A DNA stretch of 64,000 nt from Pedobacter psychroterrae (GTDB lineage Bacteria > Bacteroidota > Bacteroidia > Sphingobacteriales > Sphingobacteriaceae). A program made the translations under genes and the position numbers. The DNA is taken from contig NZ_SJSL01000001.1 in NCBI RefSeq assembly GCF_004331695.1, positions 310,001 to 374,000 on the forward strand, given 5' to 3'. The notes below the pieces were generated by a model, which did no database searches, had not been told where the DNA came from, and worked only from the letters and a program-made list of their open reading frames with translations. The stretch's first letter is position 1. The number at the start of each line of letters is the position of its first letter. Below, in pieces: positions 34,887 to 43,560 of this stretch.

Positions 34887-35966
34887 TTATTTCATTACAG
34901 ATTCTATGGCCTTTTCTATTGCTTCCCTGCTGGTAGCTCCCCATGCTTTCAAGACCTCCTTATTGTACACAATCGGTGGTGGTATTACATTTTTCCCATT
35001 CGCAAGGTCTTGTGTTGTTAAAAAACTGGACCGTTCCACTCCAAGTTCTTCCAGCATCAGCTCGTTTTTTGTCGCATAAGCAATTGGCGTTACCTTAATT
35101 CCCGCCTTCAGCGCGAAGATGGTGGCGTGCAGACGCGTAGACACTACCCAGTCGGCAGACGAAATCGTTTTATACATCTTCAATACATTTGAATGATAAG
35201 GATGATGTTTTACCGGAAGATCATCCAGCAAAATATGTCCATAGGCTTCATCCTGAAGGGTAAAAGGAATGGTTTCCACACTGTAACCTTCGGCAACTGC
35301 ATTCTTTACCAATCTTCTAAGCCCCTGTTTATAAGACACGTGCATTTGATGAAAATTATCAAACAAACCAGGCCGTTCCGATTTATACTTCTCCAATGGC
35401 TGTAATTTTCCATTTTTAACAGACCCATAGAGTGGCAGCACGTTTATCAGCAATTTCTTTTTAGCGGTCTGATTCCTTTTTGTTGGCTGCACACCAGAAA
35501 ACAAGGAAAATGCGATATCAGGATGATGAAAAATTTCGGCCCTTCCGGTAGACTTCATTAGCTTTTCAGCCTGCGATTTGCTCCTGCCACTAACAAAGGC
35601 AGCTCCCCTGATTAGTTCCAGACAATCTTCGGCATAAGTATCCTCCATAAAATCAACTCCCAGCAAAGCAACTTTGCCATAGTGATCTTTATACCTTGCC
35701 GCCACCTTTCCCAGCGAATCATTGTATCCTACTGCACCTCCTCCCACTATGGCAAATTGTGTGGTGGGCCATTTTTCTAAATTGTAAATGGTTTGCAGGC
35801 CACTCGGTTTACCCTGTGCACTCAGCACTTCGATGATTGATGCCCCCAAAGCCATGTCACCAAGATTATACCCGTGATAGCCTCCCACAATACCAAAGGG
35901 TGTCTTGATCATCTTTTGGTTCAAATTTCTCAGTAGATGTTTGATTTGAGTGCTTGTAAGGAACAT
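34887..35966 (-). CDS. Polysaccharide pyruvyl transferase family protein (WcaK-like)
   Basis: A 359-residue protein of the family that adds pyruvate ketals to sugars from PEP. The N-terminal motif GGYHGYNLGDMALG, near residues 26-40, is the family NxGD signature. YAIVGGGAVGYND-like glycine region, LLGVDFMEDTYAEDCLELI, the FVSGRSKSQAEKL segment and the late STRLHATIFALKAGIKV (with conserved R and H) all fit. Start could be at 35966 or at the internal ATG at 35912. Pyruvylation would put a negative charge on the polymer. Like the MurA-type enzyme two genes downstream it consumes PEP. Confidence 0.83.
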   Translation of the reverse strand: MFLTSTQIKHLLRNLNQKMIKTPFGIVGGYHGYNLGDMALGASIIEVLSAQGKPSGLQTIYNLEKWPTTQFAIVGGGAVGYNDSLGKVAARYKDHYGKVALLGVDFMEDTYAEDCLELIRGAAFVSGRSKSQAEKLMKSTGRAEIFHHPDIAFSLFSGVQPTKRNQTAKKKLLINVLPLYGSVKNGKLQPLEKYKSERPGLFDNFHQMHVSYKQGLRRLVKNAVAEGYSVETIPFTLQDEAYGHILLDDLPVKHHPYHSNVLKMYKTISSADWVVSTRLHATIFALKAGIKVTPIAYATKNELMLEELGVERSSFLTTQDLANGKNVIPPPIVYNKEVLKAWGATSREAIEKAIESVMK

Positions 35967-35991
35967 TGTCTTAGCTTTAATTGATTACCGT

Positions 35992-38328
35992 TTATAATTT
36001 TCTGAGCTTATCGGCCATCTTTGCGAAGATCCCGCGCTTGGCAGTACTTCCGTCATAATAGCCGTATCCGTAGCCGTAACCATAGCCGTAGCCATAACCA
36101 TATGCCCCAGATTTTAAGTCAATATCATTGATTACCAGACACAGGCTTTTCATCCTTTTGTTCTGGTAAATCTCTTCTGTAATAGCAATTTGGTTTTTAT
36201 AGGTATATCCCTGCCTCACCAGATAAAGCGTCGCATCAGAATATTTGCTTAGCAATTGCGCATCCGTCACCAAACCAACTGGTGGTGCATCGATGATGAT
36301 GTAGTCAAACATCCCTCTTAATTTCTCCATCAGGCCGGCTACTTTTTCATTAAGGATAATCTCCGCCGGATTTGGAGGAAGTGGACCTGAAGAAATGATA
36401 AACATATTTTCATCGCTTCCAGAAGGCTGGATGATACTCTCCAGGGCTATGTTCTCATCTATTATGTAATTCGTGAAGCCCATGTTCCTGTTTAGATCCA
36501 GCTTGTTAGATAAGTTGGGTTTTCTCAGGTCAAGCTCCATGGCTAATACCTTCTTACCAGATATGGCCAGCGTGTTGGCCAGGTTCAGCGCCACAAACGA
36601 CTTTCCTTCACCAGACATGCTTGACGTAATCAGAATGACTTTTTCATCCCCTTTCAATATGAACGAAAGGTTCGTTCTCAAAGCCCTGAACTGTTCCGCG
36701 ATAGGCGATCTAGAACCTCTGGATACGACCACAATATCACTGGAATCACTGTTTCCGATCTCACCGATAATTGGCGCCGAAGTCTTATTCGTAACATCTT
36801 CCTTCCCGTTTATTCGGGTATTCAAGACATCCTTAATGTAGATAAAGGAGAAGGGAAGGGCCAGACCGATTACAAAACCCATCAATAGAATGGTGTTGTT
36901 ATTCGGGCTGATAGGTGTGCCCCCTGTTCTCGGAAATTCGATAACCTTCGAATTAGAGACGTTCGCCGTCTTTGAGATTCCGGTCTCTTCTCTTTTCTGC
37001 ATCAAAAATATATACAATTCCTGCTTGATCTGCTGCTGCCTGGAAAGATCCAGAAAATTACGCTCCGTTTCAGGAACCCCTATGATACCACTTTCAATTT
37101 GCTGTCCGCGTTTATTCAGCTGTGACTTGCTCACGTTCAACGCCTTTAGCGTTCCTTGAAGGCTGGTCATCATATCCCTTCTTAACCCGGCTATCTGCTG
37201 GTCAAGATTGATGATATATGGATTACTTTCCGTGGAAGTGAGCAATTGCCGTTCTCTTTCCAATACCACTACGTTATATTTATCGATAAGCGATCCAAAA
37301 GAGGGGTCATCCAGCAAAGAACTACTGGGGAATATCCTTTTATTTTTGCTCTCTTCCTGTAGTTCCTTTTCCAGGGAACTAAGAATGCTTAACTGGGTTT
37401 CCACCTTACTCAGCTCCTTCACATAATCCCCGGAATTTTCAATCAACATCCTCGACTGAGCAGAAATATCAGCGATTTTTCTTCCTTGTTTAAATCTTTG
37501 GATATCTCCTTCCACACTACCCAATTCGCTACCCACGTAAGCCAGGCGTTCCTCAATAAAAGCGACAGTACTGTCCGCAATCCTATTTTTATCATTGATG
37601 TTAACTTCCGCGTATTTCTCTACCAGTTTATTCAACACATCCACAGATTTCCTTGGAAGTGCAGCGTTGAAGCTCAAGTCTAAAATATTGACCTTACTGT
37701 TCGTTAATGCAACTGCCAAACTGTTTACAAAGGAATTTGCCTTGGCCTCAATTGAGCTCACACTCACCATATAAGACTCATCCAATATGGGCTGATCAGG
37801 CCGGCGTTCTATTTGTACCTTTCCGATTCCTTCAATCATGAATGGTTCATAAAATTTGATCTGGCGTTCCTTATCACCATGTTCAAAAGAAATCTTATTC
37901 CCCTTAAAGCCAATCTTAAACAAACCAGAAACAATTTTCTCAGGACCTTCCAATATGTTGAATATGAAAGGCGGCTCATACAACTCTACTGGCTTCAGCC
38001 TTCCTTCTTTGAAATAAGTGATGTTTGCTTTCAGTTCCTTTACTACCTTTTCCATTAAGTAGTAAGTTTTCAGGATTACCATCTCATCATCAATGTTTCT
38101 GCTGTTATTGATCAGCCCCCCCAATTCCTGAAGTTCTGAGGCACCCCCGCTTTTCCCATTATTGATGAGAACTTTTGCCGTAGTCTTATAGATTGGGGTT
38201 TGATATTTTAGGTATAAGTAAGACAATGAAACGAATACAATAGCTGAAATAACAAACCAATACCATTTTTCCAATAGCTTAGGTAAAAGGTAACTGATCT
38301 TTGTATTCTCTTTTTCTATTTTGGACAT
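35992..38328 (-). CDS. wzc: Wzc-like chain-length regulator and tyrosine autokinase
   Basis: A 778-residue polysaccharide co-polymerase fused to a BY-kinase. Membrane helix 1 is near residues 22-40, the periplasmic Wzz-type domain with coiled coil covers about 60-480, and helix 2 is near 485-505 with the proline-rich GGTPISPNNN before it. The cytoplasmic kinase has Walker A SSMSGEGKS near 570, Walker A' VLAMELDLRKP and Walker B IIIDAPPVGLVTD. A C-terminal tyrosine cluster of (YG)7YY follows, the expected autophosphorylation site. It controls polymer length together with Wzy and Wza. The gene lies 18 bases downstream of wza. No low-molecular-weight phosphatase gene (wzb) is adjacent. Confidence 0.94.
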   Translation of the reverse strand: MSKIEKENTKISYLLPKLLEKWYWFVISAIVFVSLSYLYLKYQTPIYKTTAKVLINNGKSGGASELQELGGLINNSRNIDDEMVILKTYYLMEKVVKELKANITYFKEGRLKPVELYEPPFIFNILEGPEKIVSGLFKIGFKGNKISFEHGDKERQIKFYEPFMIEGIGKVQIERRPDQPILDESYMVSVSSIEAKANSFVNSLAVALTNSKVNILDLSFNAALPRKSVDVLNKLVEKYAEVNINDKNRIADSTVAFIEERLAYVGSELGSVEGDIQRFKQGRKIADISAQSRMLIENSGDYVKELSKVETQLSILSSLEKELQEESKNKRIFPSSSLLDDPSFGSLIDKYNVVVLERERQLLTSTESNPYIINLDQQIAGLRRDMMTSLQGTLKALNVSKSQLNKRGQQIESGIIGVPETERNFLDLSRQQQIKQELYIFLMQKREETGISKTANVSNSKVIEFPRTGGTPISPNNNTILLMGFVIGLALPFSFIYIKDVLNTRINGKEDVTNKTSAPIIGEIGNSDSSDIVVVSRGSRSPIAEQFRALRTNLSFILKGDEKVILITSSMSGEGKSFVALNLANTLAISGKKVLAMELDLRKPNLSNKLDLNRNMGFTNYIIDENIALESIIQPSGSDENMFIISSGPLPPNPAEIILNEKVAGLMEKLRGMFDYIIIDAPPVGLVTDAQLLSKYSDATLYLVRQGYTYKNQIAITEEIYQNKRMKSLCLVINDIDLKSGAYGYGYGYGYGYGYGYYDGSTAKRGIFAKMADKLRKL
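36055..36102 (-). repeat. Tyr-Gly dipeptide repeat coding the Wzc tyrosine cluster
   Basis: Sixteen codons encode seven Tyr-Gly pairs plus two terminal Tyr. The DNA uses mixed synonymous codons (TAT/TAC with GGC, GGT, GGA), giving an imperfect six-base tandem repeat that is seen on the plus strand as runs of gccgta/accata. Such a block is the autophosphorylation tail of BY-kinases and could change copy number by slippage. Confidence 0.8.
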
Positions 38329-38346
38329 ATGGATATGATGAGCGAA

Positions 38347-39120
38347 CTAAAATCTGGTTAATATGACAATGCCTAGCGATATGATCGATAGCGTAGCGCT
38401 TAATATTCTAAACCGCTCTGTATTATTTACAGACATTTTAGCTTTATTAGGCTCTACATAGATGACATCGTTCTGTTTCAAATAGAAATAAGGAGATTCC
38501 ATTATATCTGAGGAAGACAGGTTCAGCCTGGCAATTTCCTTTTTGTCGCCATGGTCTCGGATCAACATAATGTTGTCACGGCGGCCATATATGGTCAAGT
38601 CACCGGCCATTCCCAACAAATCCAGAATAGAGACCTTTTCACTTGGAACGGTAAATGTCGCCGGCTTACTAACCTCTCCAATTACCGTAATTCTGTAGTT
38701 AGCAAAACGGACCTGCACTACCGGATCCTTCAAATACTTAGAAGCCTTTTCCACGATCAGTTTTTTAGCTTCATAGGTATTGAGTCCACCTAGTTTCAGT
38801 TTACCAATCATTGGAAGCTCAATCATGCCATCATTGTCGACCAGGTATCCGGATATATTTTGCTGGGCCTGGATTCCGCCAGTATTTGCGGTAGTCGGCA
38901 TTTGCATATTTGCAGAAGAAGTATTCGGATCGATGGTTTGGATGGTAATGGCTAAGATGTCATCCTTCTGGATCACTGGCTCAGTGAACTTAGCCATATT
39001 TACATGAGTAGACAAAACAGTATCTGCTAGGTTGTTAAAATATACAGTGCTCTTTTTGGAGGCACAGGAGTATAAAAACACCGTACTTAATAGCAAGAAA
39101 TACTTCAGGTTTTTTTTCAT
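38347..39120 (-). CDS. wza: Wza-like outer-membrane polysaccharide export lipoprotein
   Basis: Forms the outer-membrane translocation channel with Wzc. From the ATG at 39120 the protein starts MKKNLKYFLLLSTVFLYSCA, a lipoprotein signal with lipobox LYSC; upstream ATGs in the same frame (39132, 39171) would place it over the wzi end. About 257 residues, shorter than E. coli Wza. The Poly_export domain has ITIQTIDPNTSS and YLVDNDGMIELPMIGKLKLG, and the SLBB domain reads ITVIGEVSKPATFTVPSEKV. A C-terminal hydrophobic helix (LSIISLGIVILT) resembles the amphipathic helix that lines the outer-membrane pore. Confidence 0.92.
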   Translation of the reverse strand: MKKNLKYFLLLSTVFLYSCASKKSTVYFNNLADTVLSTHVNMAKFTEPVIQKDDILAITIQTIDPNTSSANMQMPTTANTGGIQAQQNISGYLVDNDGMIELPMIGKLKLGGLNTYEAKKLIVEKASKYLKDPVVQVRFANYRITVIGEVSKPATFTVPSEKVSILDLLGMAGDLTIYGRRDNIMLIRDHGDKKEIARLNLSSSDIMESPYFYLKQNDVIYVEPNKAKMSVNNTERFRILSATLSIISLGIVILTRF

Positions 39121-39148
39121 ATTTACATTCATATTTTTCGTAGATAGT

Positions 39149-40774
39149 TTATAAATTATATAATAGCCCAAGCTGTAGATGCATGTTGTTCAAGTTGTTG
39201 TTAGGATTATTTTCTTTGTTTTCGTACAAATAATTGTTGGATCTGACGAACCCTAACCTGCTGTTGACGATGAAATTTTTATAAGTCCAGTCATAATTCC
39301 CTATGAAGGCGAGGTCTGTCCAGTTCTTACGCTCACCTGTTACATTCCTCGATAAATTCTCATCATTCATGATATGAACGAATGTCAGTCCAACCCTTTT
39401 CAAACCAGAAATCCAGCTTATATCCAGGCTTTGCTGATCATTATCGATTCCTGCTCCTGCACCAAGAACCTGTCCTTTATTAGTATATCCGGCAGGAACC
39501 TGCGAATGGATATACCATGATGGCTGATCCCTCACTTTGCCGGTATTTGATCCTGACATTTGAGTAAGCTCAATTCCTAGCTGGATGTATTCATCAGGTC
39601 TGTTAATTCCAATCAATTTTCTATATCCAACTATATAAGCCCTTGAATGCTCAGGCTCCACCAGCATATCTCTCAAATCCCAGGCAAAATCATTTCGTCC
39701 ATACTGCAGATATACCTCCGACTTACTCTCCGGCATCAACCATCTTGCAAACAATGAAAAATACTGATCCCGTCTCCTCGAATCCTCATCATTAGTGGTA
39801 TCATCATCGTTGTTAAAGCTTTTCTTTTCAATTCCACCAAACACAGGGAGGTAAGCCCCGATGCCTTTAGCCATATCGTTATGATAGATAATGAATGACC
39901 TGTCAAATCCGAGAAATAAATTGGGAACCCATTTCGGTTGCCAGGTCATTACAATTCCGGAGAAATACCGCCAATCACCTGGTTTCGCTGTAAATACCGT
40001 CCCTTCCAAATCATGCACATTTGAACCTTCCAGTTTCCCTCCGATCAATTGCATTTCGATCGAGCCAAGCGGGGTTTTTACAGGTCTTGAAGTATGGAGA
40101 CTTAAATGTTTAAAGCCCGGAGCATTGTTGCTCATTAATAAAGAATTAAACATCCCAGGTCCCCACCACAAGTTCTCATTTGACAAAGAGATCGCAACCG
40201 GATCCAGTGTTAACTTGATATTACTTTGTCCCCAACTTAAATTATGGTATACATCTTTACCGAAACGTGAGGGCAGATCAATACGATTGAGTCTGGAAGA
40301 CACGGAATTTTGAAAAGCCTGTCCATTATTTGTCTCATGCAGTTCTCTGTAATCCCTGTTTTCAGCAAACACAAACTCAGGCCGAAATTGTATGCTCAAT
40401 ATTCCATATTTCGCAAATACGCCAGCTGACAATAAGGTTTGGTATCCTTTGGCTGGTACTATGGCACCGTCATTCGTTCCATAAGCACTGCTGGTATTGT
40501 ATTGCTGACGCCACAGAATTGGTAAGATTGAAAATGACTTTTTAATATTAACAGTTGCTCCTGAGTTGATCGGCCTTATCATATAAGAGACAAGGGAACT
40601 ATCAGTCCCAAGGATTTGGCTCCGACGAAATTGGCCCTCTATATTTTCCGATATACCAACTGGAATAGCTTGAGCTGAAACATTGTTTGTAATTAAATTT
40701 GATAAAAAAAACATTATCACCAAATAAAAACAAAATAAATACCAAAATTTTATCCTAAAATCAGCAAAAACCAT
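39149..40774 (-). CDS. wzi: Wzi-family capsule assembly outer-membrane protein
   Basis: A 541-residue outer-membrane beta-barrel with an N-terminal signal peptide (hydrophobic about 10-30, cleavage near NVSAQA). The Wzi hallmark WWGPGMFNSLLMSNNAPGFK lies around residue 205. C-terminal strands end in HLQLGLLYNL with aromatic periodicity. Wzi anchors or organises exopolysaccharide at the cell surface. It is the first gene of the assembly operon: a 285-bp gap separates it from the terminated operon to the right, and a -7-like box lies about 60 bases upstream of its ATG. Confidence 0.9.
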   Translation of the reverse strand: MVFADFRIKFWYLFCFYLVIMFFLSNLITNNVSAQAIPVGISENIEGQFRRSQILGTDSSLVSYMIRPINSGATVNIKKSFSILPILWRQQYNTSSAYGTNDGAIVPAKGYQTLLSAGVFAKYGILSIQFRPEFVFAENRDYRELHETNNGQAFQNSVSSRLNRIDLPSRFGKDVYHNLSWGQSNIKLTLDPVAISLSNENLWWGPGMFNSLLMSNNAPGFKHLSLHTSRPVKTPLGSIEMQLIGGKLEGSNVHDLEGTVFTAKPGDWRYFSGIVMTWQPKWVPNLFLGFDRSFIIYHNDMAKGIGAYLPVFGGIEKKSFNNDDDTTNDEDSRRRDQYFSLFARWLMPESKSEVYLQYGRNDFAWDLRDMLVEPEHSRAYIVGYRKLIGINRPDEYIQLGIELTQMSGSNTGKVRDQPSWYIHSQVPAGYTNKGQVLGAGAGIDNDQQSLDISWISGLKRVGLTFVHIMNDENLSRNVTGERKNWTDLAFIGNYDWTYKNFIVNSRLGFVRSNNYLYENKENNPNNNLNNMHLQLGLLYNL

Positions 40775-40836
40775 AAATATTTTCGTTTCTACACTATAAA
40801 ATCAAATAATAATGAACCAACAGCTATAAACTACGA

Positions 40837-40844
40837 CAAATATA
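40837..40844 (-). promoter_or_regulatory. Possible -7 box of the wzi-wza-wzc operon
   Basis: The minus strand reads TATATTTG, matching TAnnTTTG, about 63 bases upstream of the wzi ATG at 40774. The same nine bases TATATTTGT also occur upstream of ugd (10838-10846). No convincing TTG-type -33 element stands at 17-23 bases; a TTG lies farther, at about 31 bases. Confidence 0.4.
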
Positions 40845-40991
40845 ACTCTTTTTACTAGAAAATGTGAACAGAATTCAATATTTATATAAAAATCAACTCA
40901 TCTATGGTCAATAATTTGAATTATAACCTGATATTCTAAGAAAAAACGGAATAAAATCAAAAATTATCTGTAAAAAACTATAAATACAAAA

Positions 40992-41013
40992 AAAGACCGA
41001 TAAATCAGTCTTT
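40992..41013 (-). terminator. Rho-independent terminator, distal of a tandem pair
   Basis: AAAGAC at 40992-40997 pairs with GTCTTT at 41008-41013, and GAT at 40999-41001 pairs with ATC at 41004-41006, leaving one mismatch and a two-base loop. Read on the minus strand the hairpin is followed by a run of about eight T. It lies downstream of the aminotransferase gene and shields the wzi operon promoter. Confidence 0.75.
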
Positions 41014-41039
41014 AATTTAAATGCAATTCAAAAAAATCA

Positions 41040-41058
41040 GTCAGCAAGAAAAGCTGAC
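41040..41058 (-). terminator. Rho-independent terminator, proximal of a tandem pair
   Basis: GTCAGC at 41040-41045 pairs perfectly with GCTGAC at 41053-41058 around a seven-base loop. On the minus strand it starts two bases past the stop codon of the aminotransferase gene and is followed by TGATTTTTTT. With the second hairpin it ends the operon that enters from the right edge. Confidence 0.75.
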
Positions 41059-41059
41059 G

Positions 41060-42208
41060 CTATGCGGTAAGTTTACTACTTTTAAGTGCTTTAGATACTC
41101 CAGCAACAACCCGGTTTAAATCTTCCTGGCTTAGGTTAGATCCGGACGGTAAGCATAATCCTTTTTCAAAAAGTTCTTCAGAAACACCATTCCCATAGTA
41201 AGGTGCATTCGAGAATACCGGTTGCATATGCATTGGCTTCCAAAGTGGACGGCATTCAATATTATTTTTTAATAACTCTTCTGCAATGATCATGCGATCT
41301 ATACCATATGTCATCGATTTATCTATAAGTATAGTACTAAGCCATCTGTTAGAGTAAAATCCAAGTGGCTCCTCAACCACGCTTACTCCATCCATTTTAG
41401 CGAATGAGGATTTATAGAAGCTAAAGTTCTCTCGCCTTTTAGCTACCCTTTCATCAAGGACTTCCATTTGTCCCCTACCTATAGCAGCACAAATGTTACT
41501 CATTCTATAGTTATAGCCTATTTCAGAATGTTGATAGTGCGGGGCATTGTCTCTTGCCTGTGTAGCAAGGAATCTTGCTTTTTTAATATACTCTTCATTG
41601 TTTGAGATCAAAGCACCTCCACCTGAAGTAGTGATGATTTTATTCCCGTTAAAAGATAAAATACTCATCAGGCCAAAAGTCCCCATTGCTTTGCCATTGA
41701 GCGTAGACCCCAATGCTTCTGCGGCATCTTCCACAACCGGAATTCCAAACTCATTGGCTACCTCCATGATTTCTTCCATTTTGGCAGGCATACCATATAA
41801 ATGTACAGGAATGATCGCTTTAGGTTTCTTACCTTTCTTAATACGGTCTACGATAGCCTCACGCAAGAGCTTGGGACAGATGTTCCAGGTATCTTTTTCA
41901 CTATCTACAAAAATCGGAATAGCGTTTAAATAAGCAATGGGATTGGCACTTGCAGAAAAAGTCATAGACTGGCAAATCACTTCATCCCCTGGCTTAACAC
42001 CAAGCATGATCAATGCCAAATGAAGTGCTGAAGTACCTGAACTTAGGGCAGCAGCATATTTTGCATTGGTATAAGTGGCCAAATCCAGTTCGAACCCATC
42101 CACGTGAGGACCAAGGGGTGCTACCCAGTTAGTACGAAAAGCCTCTTCAACGTACTTTTGCTCCATCCCACCCATATGTGGTGATGAAAGCCAGATTTTG
42201 TTGCTCAT
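41060..42208 (-). CDS. DegT/DnrJ/EryC1-family sugar aminotransferase (PglE-like)
   Basis: PLP enzyme that aminates a UDP-4-keto sugar, most likely UDP-4-keto-6-deoxy-GlcNAc. About 382 residues from the ATG at 42208 (MSNKIWLSSPHMGG); an in-frame ATG pair further up at 42238 is possible. Active-site features are SSGTSALHLAL, VEDAAEALGS, and the PLP lysine in SFNGNKIITTSGGGAL (Lys190 counted from the 42208 start). Beside it lie PglD- and PglC-like genes, so the trio resembles the bacillosamine-type module of Campylobacter. The 4-keto substrate could come from the dehydratase at 5708 or at 62322. Last gene of its operon, with two terminators. Confidence 0.88.
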   Translation of the reverse strand: MSNKIWLSSPHMGGMEQKYVEEAFRTNWVAPLGPHVDGFELDLATYTNAKYAAALSSGTSALHLALIMLGVKPGDEVICQSMTFSASANPIAYLNAIPIFVDSEKDTWNICPKLLREAIVDRIKKGKKPKAIIPVHLYGMPAKMEEIMEVANEFGIPVVEDAAEALGSTLNGKAMGTFGLMSILSFNGNKIITTSGGGALISNNEEYIKKARFLATQARDNAPHYQHSEIGYNYRMSNICAAIGRGQMEVLDERVAKRRENFSFYKSSFAKMDGVSVVEEPLGFYSNRWLSTILIDKSMTYGIDRMIIAEELLKNNIECRPLWKPMHMQPVFSNAPYYGNGVSEELFEKGLCLPSGSNLSQEDLNRVVAGVSKALKSSKLTA

Positions 42209-42283
42209 TTTGCTCTTATTAATATATTTGATCATCATAGAGTCTTTACGCTCAATGACTTTCGCTCTTTAATTGTCAATGTT

Positions 42284-42291
42284 CAAAGTTA
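42284..42291 (-). promoter_or_regulatory. Possible promoter of the PglE-like aminotransferase gene
   Basis: The minus strand reads TAACTTTG (TAnnTTTG) about 75 bases upstream of the ATG at 42208. A TTG at 42318-42316 stands 24 bases further up, close to the -33 spacing of 17-23. It lies in the 139-bp gap below the PglD-like gene, so the aminotransferase may have its own promoter. Nothing else is visible in the gap. Confidence 0.4.
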
Positions 42292-42347
42292 CCAATTTTA
42301 ATACCACTTTGAGTACAACAATATATCATTTTTATTTGAAAATTTTA

Positions 42348-42956
42348 TTATGCCGGAGTGTTATATCTTATTACTTTTCCAGGATTACCAACCACGACCG
42401 CATAATCGGGGACATCTCTTATCACCACTGCTCCGGCTCCAACGTTAGCCCACTTTCCAATTTTAACCCCCTGTATAACGCTCGCCCCAATACCGATATG
42501 GGTGCCTTCTCCAACGAATACGTTACCCGCAAGACCAGCCTGAGGCGATATATGCACATAATCCTCAAGTATACAATCATGATCAACCGATGAATTGGTA
42601 TTGATAATGGAATGCTTACCGATCAAAGCACTTACATTTACTGTAGCATTGGCCATGATTACTGTCCCTACTCCGACACTTGAAAAACGGGATATAACCG
42701 CTTTAGGATGAATAGCAACCGAGCTATTGCCCGCTAATTCCAGGGAAATTCTTTTCCTTATGGTATTGTTTCCAATCGCAATAATGACATTTTCTACCTG
42801 TATTTTTTTGAACGCTTCAAAATTACCCTTTATTGGGTAGCCCATCAAAGCTTCGATTCTAGAATTTTCGTCCCATATTCCTGAAATTTCAACCCCCAAT
42901 TCCAGCAGTATGTCAACAATAACCTTCGCGTGTCCACTTGCGCCTATAATATGCAT
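42348..42956 (-). CDS. NeuD/PglD-family sugar O/N-acetyltransferase
   Basis: A 202-residue protein that begins MHIIGASGHAKVIVDILLEL, the typical PglD/NeuD nucleotide-sugar-binding N-domain (about 1-75). A left-handed beta-helix follows, with hexads such as VGVGTVIMANATVNVSALIG, the catalytic histidine in NTNSSVDHDCILEDYVHISP, and GEGTHIGIGASVIQGVKIGK. PglD N-acetylates the 4-amino group of UDP-4-amino-6-deoxy-GlcNAc; NeuD O-acetylates sialic acid. Position between the PglE-like and PglC-like genes favours the PglD role. Two bases separate it from the PglC-like gene. Confidence 0.87.
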   Translation of the reverse strand: MHIIGASGHAKVIVDILLELGVEISGIWDENSRIEALMGYPIKGNFEAFKKIQVENVIIAIGNNTIRKRISLELAGNSSVAIHPKAVISRFSSVGVGTVIMANATVNVSALIGKHSIINTNSSVDHDCILEDYVHISPQAGLAGNVFVGEGTHIGIGASVIQGVKIGKWANVGAGAVVIRDVPDYAVVVGNPGKVIRYNTPA

Positions 42957-42957
42957 A

Positions 42958-43560
42958 TCACTTTCCTGTAAATTTTTCCATAGTTGCAGAAGTATCTGAT
43001 GAGATACCTTCTTTCACTATTACCTTTTTAATAGTCAAAAATATAATTTTTAAATCTAACAAGAAGTTTAGATTGTCAACATACCACACATCCAGTTTAA
43101 ACTTCTGATCCCAACCAATCGCATTTCTACCGTTTACCTGCGCCCATCCCGTGATGCCTGGTTTCACTTCATGCCTGCGCATTTGTTCTTTTGAATACAA
43201 CGGCAAATATTCAGGTAATAGCGGTCTTGGTCCAATTAGGCTCATATCACCGTTAATAACATTTAGTAACTGCGGGATCTCATCGATTGAAGTCTTACGA
43301 ACAAACGCACCAACAGGAGTTAGGCGAACAGCATCTGAAAGTAACTGCCCATCTGTTCCTCGTTTATCATTCATAGTCTTAAACTTGATGATTTTAAAGA
43401 GCTGCCCATTTTTTCCCGGCCTAATCTGAAAAAAAAATGGTTTCCCATTATTTGCTATCAATAATAAAATTGTAATTGGAATAAGAACAGGAATAAGAAT
43501 TACCAATGCAGAAATAGCAGTTAAAACATCAAAAAAATATTTAAAAAAGCCTCTATACAT
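42958..43560 (-). CDS. PglC-like undecaprenyl-phosphate sugar-1-phosphate transferase
   Basis: A 200-residue monotopic phosphoglycosyl transferase. One N-terminal reentrant hydrophobic helix (about 10-35) precedes the catalytic domain with FFFQIRPGKNGQLFKIIKFK, the catalytic Asp-Glu pair in TSIDEIPQLLNVI, SLIGPRPLLPEYLPLY and HEVKPGITGWAQVNGRNA. This small type starts glycans in N-glycosylation and many O-antigen loci, likely with a UDP-diNAcBac-type sugar given the PglD/PglE neighbours. It is the second initiating enzyme in the window. It overlaps the glycosyltransferase upstream by eight bases. Confidence 0.92.
   Translation of the reverse strand: MYRGFFKYFFDVLTAISALVILIPVLIPITILLLIANNGKPFFFQIRPGKNGQLFKIIKFKTMNDKRGTDGQLLSDAVRLTPVGAFVRKTSIDEIPQLLNVINGDMSLIGPRPLLPEYLPLYSKEQMRRHEVKPGITGWAQVNGRNAIGWDQKFKLDVWYVDNLNFLLDLKIIFLTIKKVIVKEGISSDTSATMEKFTGK

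Noticed and set aside
36055..36102. Repeat in wzc as a CRISPR-like or intergenic tandem array
   Set aside because: It is in frame, encodes Tyr-Gly pairs and lies in the expected tail of a BY-kinase.
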